DNA of 64,000 nucleotides, taken from Vibrio albus. GTDB lineage: Bacteria; Pseudomonadota; Gammaproteobacteria; Enterobacterales; Vibrionaceae. The translations under genes were made by a program, and so were the position numbers. The notes beneath the pieces were generated by a model. It worked only from the letters and a program-made list of their open reading frames with translations. It ran no database searches and was not told the DNA's origin. Positions 36,283-44,930 of the stretch are shown here, in pieces. The stretch spans positions 1 to 64,000 of the forward strand of contig NZ_QFWT01000009.1 of assembly GCF_003144035.1 (NCBI RefSeq), read 5' to 3'. Numbering within the stretch: position 1 is the stretch's first letter; each line of letters opens with the position of its first letter.

Positions 36283-37617
36283 TTAAGCCTCTGTTGCTGA
36301 CAACTTATATTCAACCTGATTGATGGCCTTTCGGTAGAACAGATAAGCCGACATTCCCGCCAGTATATTACCGCACAGTGCACCAACAAACAGACCGACT
36401 AACCCGTGCCATTGCGCTCCGAGCCAGACACACGGCAGAAAGAATGCAAACAGACGCAGTGCCGATATCGTCAGTCCAATGTAGGATTTACCCAAAGCGT
36501 TCGATACTGATACCATGATCATACAGATACCAAGCAACCCAAGACTAAAAGGCACTACCGTTAAGTGTTTATAGAGAATGGCCCTCACTTCGGGCTCACT
36601 ACTCATAAGTTCAACCAGAGGAGTCGCCAATAAGAAAGTGAGTATGGCAATAACCAGCTGAAAACCAAATACAAATTTTACAGCAATGCCTACCAGCGTC
36701 CGGATATCAGCCGTGCGTTTTTCACCCATCAGTCGACCAATCATGGGTGGCATTGACATCGTCAGTGCCAGAACAGCAACAATAGAGAAAAATTCAAATC
36801 GCGAACCCAGCGCCCAGGCGGCTACGGCTGCCGAACCAAAACCAGCCACCAGCTTAGTGGCAATAGTTGAAGACAGCGGCGGAAGCAACTGACTCAGCGT
36901 TGCCGGCCCCATAATGTGAGCAATTTCAGACAGGCTGTGGCGAATGTCCAGATCTTCCCATTTGAACAGCATCCAGTGTTTGGAGGAGACCTTAGTGACG
37001 ACATACAAAGCCCCCACTGTAAATGCGATGCTCGTAGCAATCGCAGCCCCATTGATGCCAAAGCCAAAGGTAAAAATAAACAGTGGATCCAAGGCCAGGT
37101 TGAGCAGGCTGGTGACAATCATCATCGTCCCCGGCAGCATGGTGTTTCCGTTCGCCCGGCATAAGCAGTACAGCAGATACAACACGGCACCAATCCACGA
37201 ACTTAACAGCCATAAAGGCCAGTACTGATCGATGATTGGATTGACTGTCTCCGGAGCGCCTAACAAAGAAAGGATGGTATGCCTGAGTACATAAATCAGA
37301 ACGCCGAACGATGCCAGACTTATCGTCCCTATCGCGATAATCAGCCCTCCCAGTTGCTTGGCATAACGGTTTTTACCCGCACCAATTGCTTTGGAGATCA
37401 CTGCTGTAGATGCAATACCCAGGCCGACCTGGAGGCCGATAATGAGCATTTGCATAGGCATGGTAAACCCCTGTACCGCTAACGGCAGCACACCTAACTG
37501 ACCAATAAAAGCACTGTCTATCAGTTGAAAGCTCATCAGAGAAAGGACGCCGAACAGCATTGGCCAGGTCATTTTGTACAACTGCAGTCCGGGTGACATT
37601 GTTTGGTTATTTTGCAT
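36283..37617 (-). CDS. MATE-family efflux transporter
   Basis: The 444-residue membrane protein has about 12 hydrophobic helices and MATE features: MTWPMLFGVLSLMSFQLIDS, FIGQLGVLPLAVQGF and a second-half repeat near GFGSAAVAAWALGSRFE. MATE proteins expel cationic drugs or metabolites with sodium or protons. The sequence is nearer the broad DinF/NorM-like group than a named member. It is flanked by long intergenic regions, so it is probably its own transcript. The ribosome-binding site is weak. Confidence 0.9.
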   Translation of the reverse strand: MQNNQTMSPGLQLYKMTWPMLFGVLSLMSFQLIDSAFIGQLGVLPLAVQGFTMPMQMLIIGLQVGLGIASTAVISKAIGAGKNRYAKQLGGLIIAIGTISLASFGVLIYVLRHTILSLLGAPETVNPIIDQYWPLWLLSSWIGAVLYLLYCLCRANGNTMLPGTMMIVTSLLNLALDPLFIFTFGFGINGAAIATSIAFTVGALYVVTKVSSKHWMLFKWEDLDIRHSLSEIAHIMGPATLSQLLPPLSSTIATKLVAGFGSAAVAAWALGSRFEFFSIVAVLALTMSMPPMIGRLMGEKRTADIRTLVGIAVKFVFGFQLVIAILTFLLATPLVELMSSEPEVRAILYKHLTVVPFSLGLLGICMIMVSVSNALGKSYIGLTISALRLFAFFLPCVWLGAQWHGLVGLFVGALCGNILAGMSAYLFYRKAINQVEYKLSATEA

Positions 37618-37845
37618 ATATACGGCTCAGGTTATCAGCTTCTGATGACGTCATCTCACCAGTCTGTAATCAGGAAAGCAGAGCATATTACCTTTACTGA
37701 TACCCATGACACAACCATACCTGTCGTTTAATCTGAGTAGACTCCTGCTTTACTTTTATCTCATCAGTCAAATTAGCACCTATGCCCGGATAATCTACAT
37801 CTGACTTATGTGAGACTATTCATTTAGTCGCTCACAGTTCTATTA

Positions 37846-38460
37846 CTAGGCCATTTCAGGTCTGACAAAGCGCCCCCTGGCTTTTTCGACCTCTTCCCTT
37901 AACACACACTCTTCCGCATGATCATTAATAAGTCCCATCGCTTGCATAAAAGCATAAACCGTTGTGGGCCCCACAAACTTCCACCCCGCCTTTTTTAACG
38001 CTTTAGACAATGCCTTAGAGGTTTCAGATGTAGAAGCGGTTTGAGGTTTAGCCAATTCGTCTTCATCGGGTTCATAGCTCCAGAAAAAAGCGGCAAGAGA
38101 ACCATATTGAGCCACCATGTCTCTGGCACATTTTGCGTTATTAATCACCGCATCTATCTTCCCACGGTGGCGTACGATCCCCTTATCGGCTAGCAGACGC
38201 TCAATATCGTCGTCCGTGAATTGAGCTACTTCATTAAAATCAAAACCATGAAATGCGGCCCGGAAATTTTCTCTTTTGGACAGAATCGTTCGCCAGCTCA
38301 GGCCAGACTGAAAGCTTTCAAGGCAAAATTTCTCAAATAACCGGATATCATCATCGACCGGGTATCCCCATTCTTTATCGTGATACTCAAAGAATTCAGG
38401 CGCAGCGGAACACCAGCCACACCGAGGTCTCCCATCAGGTCCTTTTACCGTTGAACTCAT
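37846..38460 (-). CDS. tag: DNA-3-methyladenine glycosylase I
   Basis: The 204-residue enzyme carries the zinc-binding set of Tag with matching spacing: Cys14 and His27 (13 apart, as Cys4/His17 in E. coli) and His181/Cys185 (4 apart, as His175/Cys179). Other family segments are EWGYPVDDD, FQSGLSWRTILSKRENFRAA and WKFVGPTTVYAFMQA. It excises 3-methyladenine from alkylated DNA. GGAGGTG lies 5 nt before the start. The N-terminus is about ten residues longer than in E. coli. Confidence 0.93.
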   Translation of the reverse strand: MSSTVKGPDGRPRCGWCSAAPEFFEYHDKEWGYPVDDDIRLFEKFCLESFQSGLSWRTILSKRENFRAAFHGFDFNEVAQFTDDDIERLLADKGIVRHRGKIDAVINNAKCARDMVAQYGSLAAFFWSYEPDEDELAKPQTASTSETSKALSKALKKAGWKFVGPTTVYAFMQAMGLINDHAEECVLREEVEKARGRFVRPEMA

Positions 38461-38562
38461 TTTTACACCTCCATCTTATGATTAAGAAACGTATGGTTGA
38501 GAAAAACGGCAATCACGGGTTGAAGGTATTGGCGTTATCTGCATGTTTTCACCATTAATGCA

Positions 38563-38997
38563 CTACACGTTGCTGTTTTCTGAACTATTAAAGGAATACA
38601 TTCGAATTTCATCCCGCGGAAACCAGCCTGTTTTTTCGTAAAATCCTTGCGCCTTTACATTGTCGCTGTAGACAAACAAGTGCGTTTTGGAAATCCCCAT
38701 AACAGCCAGAGCGGCAACGGACTTTTCCACCAGGTTATGACCTATTTTCTGTCCCCGATACTTTGGTGAAACCGCTAAATGCTGCAAATACCCTCTACGA
38801 CCATCGGTTCCGACCAGAACGGCCCCAACAATGTCATTATTATCCAGAGCCACAAAACTTAGGCCCTGATTTCTATTGAGGTAGTTTTCGATACTTTCTT
38901 TTGAGTCTGCATCCCGCAGAGACAGGCTTTCTGTCTGACTCCACAAACTGATCACCGATTCATAGTCGGAAATGTCCATTGTTCTGATTGTTATCAC
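38563..38997 (-). CDS. GNAT-family N-acetyltransferase
   Basis: The 144-residue protein starts at a GTG with AAGGAT upstream. It shows the GNAT fold: LQHLAVSPKYRGQKIGHNLV (residues about 70-90) contains the acetyl-CoA-binding R/Q-x-x-G-x-G/A pattern, and FYEKTGW is the usual C-terminal segment. The acceptor is unknown. It precedes tag on the same strand by about 100 nt, and an unrelated second GNAT lies 1.3 kb upstream. Length is typical of RimI-like single-domain acetyltransferases. Confidence 0.85.
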   Translation of the reverse strand: MITIRTMDISDYESVISLWSQTESLSLRDADSKESIENYLNRNQGLSFVALDNNDIVGAVLVGTDGRRGYLQHLAVSPKYRGQKIGHNLVEKSVAALAVMGISKTHLFVYSDNVKAQGFYEKTGWFPRDEIRMYSFNSSENSNV

Positions 38998-39053
38998 TTA
39001 AATATCCTTAATTCACATCAAACCTATACAGCCAAGAGATTTTAAGCCAGCAG

Positions 39054-39809
39054 TCAGGCAGGTACGCACCGGCCGGTACTGAGGTAATGTACCCAGTCTT
39101 CTCTTCCCCGCTGCTTAGCTGCATACACCGCCTGATCAACATCGTACCCCACTTTGTGGAATTCAATCGCCCAACGATTATCTGCACTCTGCTGCAAGGT
39201 GACATAAGATGCTCTGGATGAATGATTCTGCATTGAATGAACCAGAGGCTCTTCGTCAGTGTATGCCTGCAACCCGACACTTCCCGGATTAATGATTAAT
39301 TGTCCCGTCGATAACTCAACGCATCTTGGTATGTGTGTATGACCACAAAGCACAATCGGTGAAGAAACTCCGTTTAACAGCCTGATTATTTCGCTGTCAG
39401 CACGAACCGCTGGTCCGCCGGTATGGATATCTTCTAGCAAATACACCAGATCATCATCCGGAGTACCGTGACAGGCATAAATGTCAGGAGTGATCTGTGC
39501 ATCAAATGGCAGCTGTTTCATCCACTCCAGAGGTGGCTCTCCAAGAGAGCCTAAGATGAATTTCATCGTTGGGTTTGAATCTATTTCATCTTGTGTAGCT
39601 TCATAAATTTGCCGGTCCTGATTTCCTGAAATCGTTACAGCTTCCAGTTCAAGCAGGTAGTCATAAGTCTCTCTTGGAGCAATAGGGCCATAGAGTATGT
39701 CACCAAGATTAACAAACGTTGTTACACCTTTTGCTTTTGCATCATTAACAACAGCCTTAAGTGCAAATATATTGCTATGAATGTCAGATAAGACGGCTAT
39801 TTTCTCCAA
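39054..39809 (-). CDS. Calcineurin-like metallophosphoesterase
   Basis: The 251-residue protein has all metal-binding blocks of the family: LSDIHSNIFALKAV at residues about 7-20, NLGDILYGP, SGNQDRQ, CHGTPDDD, and LCGHTHIP with NPGSVGLQ. It starts at a TTG with AGGAG 7 nt upstream. The NPGSVG-type ending and size resemble YfcE-like phosphodiesterases, whose natural substrates are uncertain. One GNAT gene ends 47 nt upstream of its start and another begins 56 nt downstream of its stop, so the three may form one transcript. Confidence 0.9.
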   Translation of the reverse strand: MEKIAVLSDIHSNIFALKAVVNDAKAKGVTTFVNLGDILYGPIAPRETYDYLLELEAVTISGNQDRQIYEATQDEIDSNPTMKFILGSLGEPPLEWMKQLPFDAQITPDIYACHGTPDDDLVYLLEDIHTGGPAVRADSEIIRLLNGVSSPIVLCGHTHIPRCVELSTGQLIINPGSVGLQAYTDEEPLVHSMQNHSSRASYVTLQQSADNRWAIEFHKVGYDVDQAVYAAKQRGREDWVHYLSTGRCVPA

Positions 39810-39856
39810 TGACTTCTCCTTGTGCTTCTTATCTCGCGTCGTCTGTTTTTCTCTGG

Positions 39857-40288
39857 TTAGATAACCCTATCCGAATGCATTGTGTACTCCTGATGCCCTG
39901 AGTGCTCATCGGCTTGTTCGCTCACCACAGTAAAACCCTGAGATAAGTAAAAATTAATACTTGCTTCATTTTCTTTATAAACAGACAGTGTCAGGGGTGC
40001 TCTTTGCTCTTTTGCATGCTGTATCAGTTGCTTACCAATACCTTGTCCCTGATATTCGGGTGTAACAAAAATCGCCGCTAAGTTACTTTCATACAACGCA
40101 TAAAACCCCACGATGTTTCCTTCCTGTTCATATACATAAACTTCCGAAGCAGGAATGTAAATGTTGCGCATATTCTTAACCTGAGATTCCCAGAACTCAG
40201 GCGCAACAAAGTCATGAGCTTCTACCGAGGCCACCAGCCAGATAGTAAGCACAGATTCAATGTCGCTTTCCCTGTATTTTCTAATCAT
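39857..40288 (-). CDS. GNAT-family N-acetyltransferase (YjaB-like)
   Basis: The 143-residue protein begins MIRKYRESDIESVLTIWLVA, has FVTPEYQGQGIGKQLIQHAK as acetyl-CoA-binding motif A, and ends with ASINFYLSQGFTV. Its N-terminal AHDFVAPEFWESQ resembles YjaB-type acetyltransferases. A TTG six nt upstream is an alternative start; neither has a strong ribosome-binding site. It heads a probable three-gene unit with the phosphoesterase and the second GNAT. The acceptor is unknown. Confidence 0.85.
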   Translation of the reverse strand: MIRKYRESDIESVLTIWLVASVEAHDFVAPEFWESQVKNMRNIYIPASEVYVYEQEGNIVGFYALYESNLAAIFVTPEYQGQGIGKQLIQHAKEQRAPLTLSVYKENEASINFYLSQGFTVVSEQADEHSGHQEYTMHSDRVI

Positions 40289-40348
40289 TATCAATTAACG
40301 CCATTCATAATGGATAAACGTTTTTAAGACGTTCTTGTGGAGTGAGTA

Positions 40349-40518
40349 ATGAAAGATACTGGTAAAAAATCTTGCTGTTCTTTTTTTTATTCGTATCCCG
40401 ATACCTGGTAATGGACAAATCAACCTTAGAAGGCATCAACGACGTGCTACCAATTATTCAGGCTCATGCTACCATGTATTTTAATACTCAAAATGAATCA
40501 TATGAAGCTCAGGAATAA
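40349..40518 (+). other. Small frameshifted ORF with an 8-T tract
   Basis: An ATG at 40349 with GGAG 6 nt upstream opens a 20-codon frame ending at TAA 40409-40411. That stop overlaps an ATG at 40411 that opens a second frame of 35 codons (MDKSTLEGINDVLPII..). A run of eight T residues (40381-40388) lies in the first frame, and one extra T would join the two into a single reading frame. I recognise no family. It could be a decayed gene or a slippage site. Confidence 0.25.
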
Positions 40519-40540
40519 GGGCTATAAAACATCATAGCCC
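40512..40540 (-). terminator. Terminator of the GH32 gene
   Basis: GGGCTAT (40519-40525) pairs with ATAGCCC (40534-40540) around a short loop; on the minus strand it is followed by TTATTCC. It lies 27 nt beyond the GH32 stop. Confidence 0.65.
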
Positions 40541-40566
40541 TGGGGAAGTGTTTGCTGGTGCGTATT

Positions 40567-42219
40567 TTATGTCAGTAACCAATAAGTCAGTGGCTGCCAA
40601 CAATAAGGCTGTTCACTGATAAGCTGGATATTCGTTGCATCTTCCGGCGTAAATACCCGGGCAGACAGAACGTATTCGCCATCGTTAATAAATATTTCCA
40701 GAGAAGACGAATCGGCCAACACTTGTAGTTCAACATCCTGACCATTTTCCCACAGAATTTCACGGACCAATTCCCCATCCGAAGGCAGGGTCCGACTGCG
40801 ATCAAGCAATATTCGTTGGTTATCCGCATCAAGAATAAAGTCACAATAGTACTTGCCGTTATCCATCAGTCTTAGGGTCACAGCACCAGTTTCCGGCCAG
40901 CTAAAACGGGTATGCAGCTCAAAGCTTTTAGACGCCACATCCACCACTTGTTTCATGACTGGTCCGGTGAATTCAACCTGATGCTGGTCTCCACGCATTG
41001 CCTGCAATTCACGCGCAGGATTTTGGTACAGCCTGCCGTTCTTCCAGTGAAGCTCTCGTATACAGGTTAGCTGATGCATCCAGTTATCCTGCAAACTCGG
41101 TTGATCGATTTCGTCCGGCATCCCCATCCAGCCTATCAGCAATCGACGGCCATCTGCAGCAGCAGCTGTTTGTGGTGCGTAGAAGTCAAAACCGTGATCA
41201 AGCTCCTTAAACCCTTCAAGCGATAGCTGATCATTCTCATCCAGTGTTGCCTGCGCATAGCCGCAATGGTGAGGAATATTATGAAATTCACTCTCCGATG
41301 GTATGCCCTGAGGACAAAAGTTACTGATAAGCTGACCATCGACCTGATACAGATCCGGGCATTCCCACATATAGCCAAAATCACCCATCTTGTCACCAGA
41401 CAGACCGACATAGGACCAATTATACAAATCATCAGAGCGGTACATGGCGAGCCGTCCCTGAAGCTTACCGTCTGGGTTTTCTTTCTGAGCCCCCAGTAGC
41501 ATAAGCCAGTGGTCACCATTACGCACCACCTTTGGATCACGACAATGTGGTGTAACACCCGGTGGCAGTTCCTTAATGACCGGGCCCGATTTAGTGAAAT
41601 GAATTCCATCCGTTGAGGTGGCAATGCACTGCGTGGTCATACGGTCACGATCTTCACCAACCCGCACATTGCCGGTATAGAACAACACCAGCTCTTTTTC
41701 AGTTGATATAGCATGCCCCGAATATACGCCGTGACAGTCAAACCAGTCTGACGGATACAGTGCGACCGGCTTTTCGTGCCAGTTCACCAGATCGGTACTG
41801 GTGTAATGCACCCAATAACGATTTTTATCTCCGGGAATAAGCGGATCTAAACCATAGAAGAGATGGTATTCCCCCTGATGAAAGATAAAGCCATTGGGAT
41901 CATTAATCAGGCCTTGCTGTGGAGCATGATGCCACTTAGGGCGAAAAGCTGACCGGGCAGGAAGTAAAATATCGGAAATCAGCTTGTGCTGGTTACTCTC
42001 TATAACTTGTCCGATACGATGCCATTCCTGCTCTGTTAGCGGTTCGTCAGGGTGCCAGCTAAGTTGGGACAGGGATGAGCTAAATGACCATTCTTCAGCC
42101 TCTGCAGTCAATTTTTCCGAATTCACTAACTCGAACACGACACTTTCTTCAACCCGCAATATTCTGCGTATATTCTCTTTACCACCACAAGCCGCAATCA
42201 ATTTATCCAGCATCATCAT
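40567..42219 (-). CDS. scrB: Sucrose-6-phosphate hydrolase/fructosidase, GH32, with extra N-terminal domain
   Basis: The 550-residue protein has the GH32 triad: Asp107 in NDPNGF, Asp228 in CRDPKV and Glu286 in MWECPDL. It splits sucrose-6-phosphate or other beta-fructosides. Family members are usually about 480 residues. The extra 85 or so N-terminal residues begin LIAACGGKENIRRILRVEES, which resembles a PTS EIIB domain but lacks the phosphorylated Cys of CITRL. The third of three successive ATGs (42213) has the best spacing from AGG. No sucrose PTS or ScrR gene is adjacent. The symbol reflects family, not proven substrate. Confidence 0.82.
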   Translation of the reverse strand: MMMLDKLIAACGGKENIRRILRVEESVVFELVNSEKLTAEAEEWSFSSSLSQLSWHPDEPLTEQEWHRIGQVIESNQHKLISDILLPARSAFRPKWHHAPQQGLINDPNGFIFHQGEYHLFYGLDPLIPGDKNRYWVHYTSTDLVNWHEKPVALYPSDWFDCHGVYSGHAISTEKELVLFYTGNVRVGEDRDRMTTQCIATSTDGIHFTKSGPVIKELPPGVTPHCRDPKVVRNGDHWLMLLGAQKENPDGKLQGRLAMYRSDDLYNWSYVGLSGDKMGDFGYMWECPDLYQVDGQLISNFCPQGIPSESEFHNIPHHCGYAQATLDENDQLSLEGFKELDHGFDFYAPQTAAAADGRRLLIGWMGMPDEIDQPSLQDNWMHQLTCIRELHWKNGRLYQNPARELQAMRGDQHQVEFTGPVMKQVVDVASKSFELHTRFSWPETGAVTLRLMDNGKYYCDFILDADNQRILLDRSRTLPSDGELVREILWENGQDVELQVLADSSSLEIFINDGEYVLSARVFTPEDATNIQLISEQPYCWQPLTYWLLT

Positions 42220-42434
42220 ACCTGTAAAAGCCTTCGTCTTAACATTAAAATCGGGAACGTTTGCAATTCTTTACCACATAGATAAACGTTGCAAATAACA
42301 GTCAATTAATCTGTGAGAGCTATCAACATGTAATTGTTAGGGAGAGCCAGAGAGGCCCCCTTGATTGAGTAAAAATAGCGACGCATAGACTCCGACAGCG
42401 TTAAGCACCCGGAGTAATGCTTCAAGACGAGAAA

Positions 42435-42825
42435 TCAATTGATCAGGGCTGTATTACAAGCATCAATAACTCGTTCTACAGTTAAGCCAAACAGATTGAA
42501 CAATTCATCGGCCTGAGCAGATTCCCCGAAGCTGTTCATACCAATAATACGGCCGTCTAAGCCAACATATTTGTACCAGTAATCTGCAATACCCGCTTCA
42601 ATAGCAACACGAGCCGTGACAATTAGACATTACAAAGCGGTCACGGTTGGCCCATTCCGGATTCTGCGGGTTATGGTTCATGTGGCTGCGCCAAAGCACT
42701 TCGGCAATATCTGCCATCCCCATTGGTGCTCCCGGGTGACCAGAATTGGCTTTTTGTACACCGTCCATGCTGAGTACCCGGATAGCATTTGCCAATGTCC
42801 TACGTGAAATAGATTCTATTGTCAT
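42435..42825 (-). pseudogene. tkt: Transketolase with large internal deletion
   Basis: The first 70 or so codons match transketolase: [39 protein letters not shown] and RDRFVMSN. At about 42620 the sequence jumps to the transketolase C-terminus, [20 protein letters not shown] followed by [18 protein letters not shown], and ends with ALIN and a stop at 42435. Some 530 codons are missing and the two parts are in different frames. The joint lies within a GTCACGG-type sequence that fits both the N-terminal SNGHGS codons and the C-terminal segment. It is the last gene of the cmt-ygg-like operon; intact tkt must exist elsewhere. Confidence 0.88.
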
Positions 42826-42839
42826 ATAAAAATACTCTT

Positions 42840-43586
42840 TTAATAAAAATTCTCAAATTCTTTGATAGGTAGTTTCCCACGCAATAATAGAAAATTAAGG
42901 AAACGGCTTGTCGAAGTTGAAATTATTTTTTCTTCATTTACCTGATGCTTTTTAAGCAAATCAACGGAAAGATGAAGACGAGAAATCTCTTCACAAAAAT
43001 GTGCATCAGAACCTGTTGTAAAATAAACACCAATTTTATTACCTATTTCGACAATTCTATCGCACCTTGCATCACTCCCCTTCCGACTCTTTCCTGACAG
43101 GGAGGTATTATTAACTTCAACCGCTATATTATTATCTTTGGCACATTTGAGTACCTGCTCCATATCAAATGGGAAGTTTGGATTCCCTAAATGACCAAGA
43201 ACATCAATTCGCCCACTTTTAATAACATTAATAAGAGCGGCTGTGTGTTCTGCCTCTGAAGCTGGTTTAAATACTGGTTCGTGAAAGCTGGCGATAACCC
43301 AATCCAGATGTTGGTCTGACGAAGAAGGGAGATCGATCTCTCCCTTTACATTGAGTATATTAGCTTCTACGCCCCTTAAAATGCCTACACCATGCAAAAA
43401 GCGGGGCAAAATTCTTTGATTATTGAAATACCAGTAGTGGGGAGCCCCTGGCATTTCCGGAGCATGGTCTGTTATACAAAGAAGTTTTAGCCCCTTATTC
43501 TTCGCTGCAAGCGCATTCTCCTGAATAGTGCTAAATGCATGTCCGCTTGCAATAGAATGCGTGTGGGTGTCAATAACAATATCCAT
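42840..43586 (-). CDS. PHP-domain phosphatase (YcdX-like)
   Basis: The 248-residue protein has the PHP metal motifs: DTHTHS at residues 6-11, [38 protein letters not shown] and TGSDAHF. YcdX-type proteins are trinuclear-metal phosphatases. AGGAGG lies 6 nt before the ATG. In the comparable E. coli gene set (yggC, yggD, yggF, yggP, cmtA, cmtB, tktA) the phosphatase is the unrelated GlpX-type YggF. This gene occupies the matching functional slot, so a sugar mono- or bisphosphatase role is plausible (inference). Confidence 0.85.
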   Translation of the reverse strand: MDIVIDTHTHSIASGHAFSTIQENALAAKNKGLKLLCITDHAPEMPGAPHYWYFNNQRILPRFLHGVGILRGVEANILNVKGEIDLPSSSDQHLDWVIASFHEPVFKPASEAEHTAALINVIKSGRIDVLGHLGNPNFPFDMEQVLKCAKDNNIAVEVNNTSLSGKSRKGSDARCDRIVEIGNKIGVYFTTGSDAHFCEEISRLHLSVDLLKKHQVNEEKIISTSTSRFLNFLLLRGKLPIKEFENFY

Positions 43587-43608
43587 TGAGCCCTCCTAGA
43601 GAAATAAA

Positions 43609-44343
43609 CTAATTAATTTCAAATGATCCGTCTTTGTTGAGGAATAGGTTTAAGTCAGCTCTAATTGAATGATTAAGTACCTTTTCAACATTTACCGCAT
43701 CGGATTTTTTATAAAAATCCAAAGCATCTTCCGGAGAGCTTCCGCCACGAATTTTTCTGTCAACTAACCTCTCTTGTAGAAATTCAGTTTTAGTATCAAC
43801 AAATATTGTAAAATCAGCTAGATGACAAAGGCCTTCCCATACTGGTTCTTTAAGTAAAAGATAATTCCCTTCCACTACAACAATATTCTTATCAACTGAT
43901 ATAGCGTCATCGACAGGGTCATGGATATTTCTATCGTAATAAGGCCATTTAGGGCTATTGTCTTTTAACTGCTTAAGCTTTCTGATTAACTCAGATAAAT
44001 TAAAGGTTTCAAACGCGCCTTTAATACTTCTTAATGGAATAGTTTTACCATCACGTATTATACTACTCTCATCTAATAATTCATTTGGATAATGAAAACC
44101 ATCAAATGGTAATACCTGCAATGGTTCAATATTTTTATCCTTCTCAGATAAATACTCCCAGAATGCGGCAAGTGTTGATTTTCCGCTTCCCGGAGGAGCA
44201 CAGAGAAAAATGATAATTCTCTCTTTTTTTTCCTGATAAAGGCGACTGAATTTCTCTACCAGTGGTTTATGTATTAATTCTATATCTTTCTTTGGAAATT
44301 CTGCTCGGACTTCGAATCCGCTGATATTTAAGTTCACTTTCAT
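43609..44343 (-). CDS. yggC: P-loop small-molecule kinase, YggC family (uridine/phosphoribulo-kinase-like)
   Basis: The 244-residue protein has Walker A CAPPGSGKST near residue 50, LPFDGFHYP, KGAFETFNLSEL, YDRNIHDPVDDA and VVVEGNYLLL, all typical of nucleoside or sugar kinases of the YggC/FrcK-like group. It would phosphorylate a sugar or nucleoside in the cytoplasm. It lies between the YggD-like gene (12 nt upstream) and the PHP phosphatase. Base composition is more AT-rich than the flanking genes. The phosphate acceptor is unknown. Confidence 0.82.
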   Translation of the reverse strand: MKVNLNISGFEVRAEFPKKDIELIHKPLVEKFSRLYQEKKERIIIFLCAPPGSGKSTLAAFWEYLSEKDKNIEPLQVLPFDGFHYPNELLDESSIIRDGKTIPLRSIKGAFETFNLSELIRKLKQLKDNSPKWPYYDRNIHDPVDDAISVDKNIVVVEGNYLLLKEPVWEGLCHLADFTIFVDTKTEFLQERLVDRKIRGGSSPEDALDFYKKSDAVNVEKVLNHSIRADLNLFLNKDGSFEIN

Positions 44344-44355
44344 CGTGATGCCTTA

Positions 44356-44871
44356 TTACGCGATCTCCTCTTCGATTCTTTTCAGCAGCATTTCACAAGA
44401 TAGTTTCATGACTGTTTTGATAAGAGACTCATACCTCATCTGCGAAAAAGATTCGAAAGAAGAAAACCTCAATTGATCGATCGATTCTAAATAAAAGCTG
44501 TCTTGCTGTGAGCTGAGAATGGTTTGATGTTTAAGAAAGTCATAGATTGTTTCATCCCCAAATTCCAGCTTTTCTGGCTGCGACAATGTGTAGTCCAATA
44601 CCTGGTTATACAGCCCAATATCGGCATAGGTTTGCAAAGAGATTTTGCCCATAGCTAACATTAACTTGGACACCACATCTGTCGTTACAAGTGGGCCTTC
44701 TTCCTTTAATAATGGCTCAACCGCATACTCTCTGACCAGTTCATCCTGAACAAATACATCTGGCAGCAAAGCCTTTAATTTGAGGTTTAATATTTTATTA
44801 GAAACCTGAAGAAATGAAGTAGCATTGTCGCACTCCTCCAGTTTATCCAGTAAATTTTCTATATGAGACAA
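44356..44871 (-). CDS. yggD: MltR-family protein, YggD-like
   Basis: The 171-residue protein begins at a TTG and matches the MtlR/YggD family: LLPDVFVQDELVREYAVEPL, GPLVTTDVVSKLMLAMGKI and ADIGLYNQVLDYTLSQPE. MtlR represses mannitol genes in E. coli, without an obvious helix-turn-helix, whereas YggD has been reported as a minor fumarase (FumE). It lies 59 nt after the dehydrogenase gene in the same operon, as in the E. coli ygg-cmt set. A regulatory role over the operon is possible. Confidence 0.82.
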   Translation of the reverse strand: MSHIENLLDKLEECDNATSFLQVSNKILNLKLKALLPDVFVQDELVREYAVEPLLKEEGPLVTTDVVSKLMLAMGKISLQTYADIGLYNQVLDYTLSQPEKLEFGDETIYDFLKHQTILSSQQDSFYLESIDQLRFSSFESFSQMRYESLIKTVMKLSCEMLLKRIEEEIA

Positions 44872-44930
44872 ACTCTTATAACCCCTTAATTATGTGGTAG
44901 CTAACAGGCTACCACATAAAGTCGTTGTAA

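Noticed and set aside
41136..41624. Minus-strand 162-codon frame
   Set aside because: Alternate frame inside the GH32 gene; composition is not protein-like.
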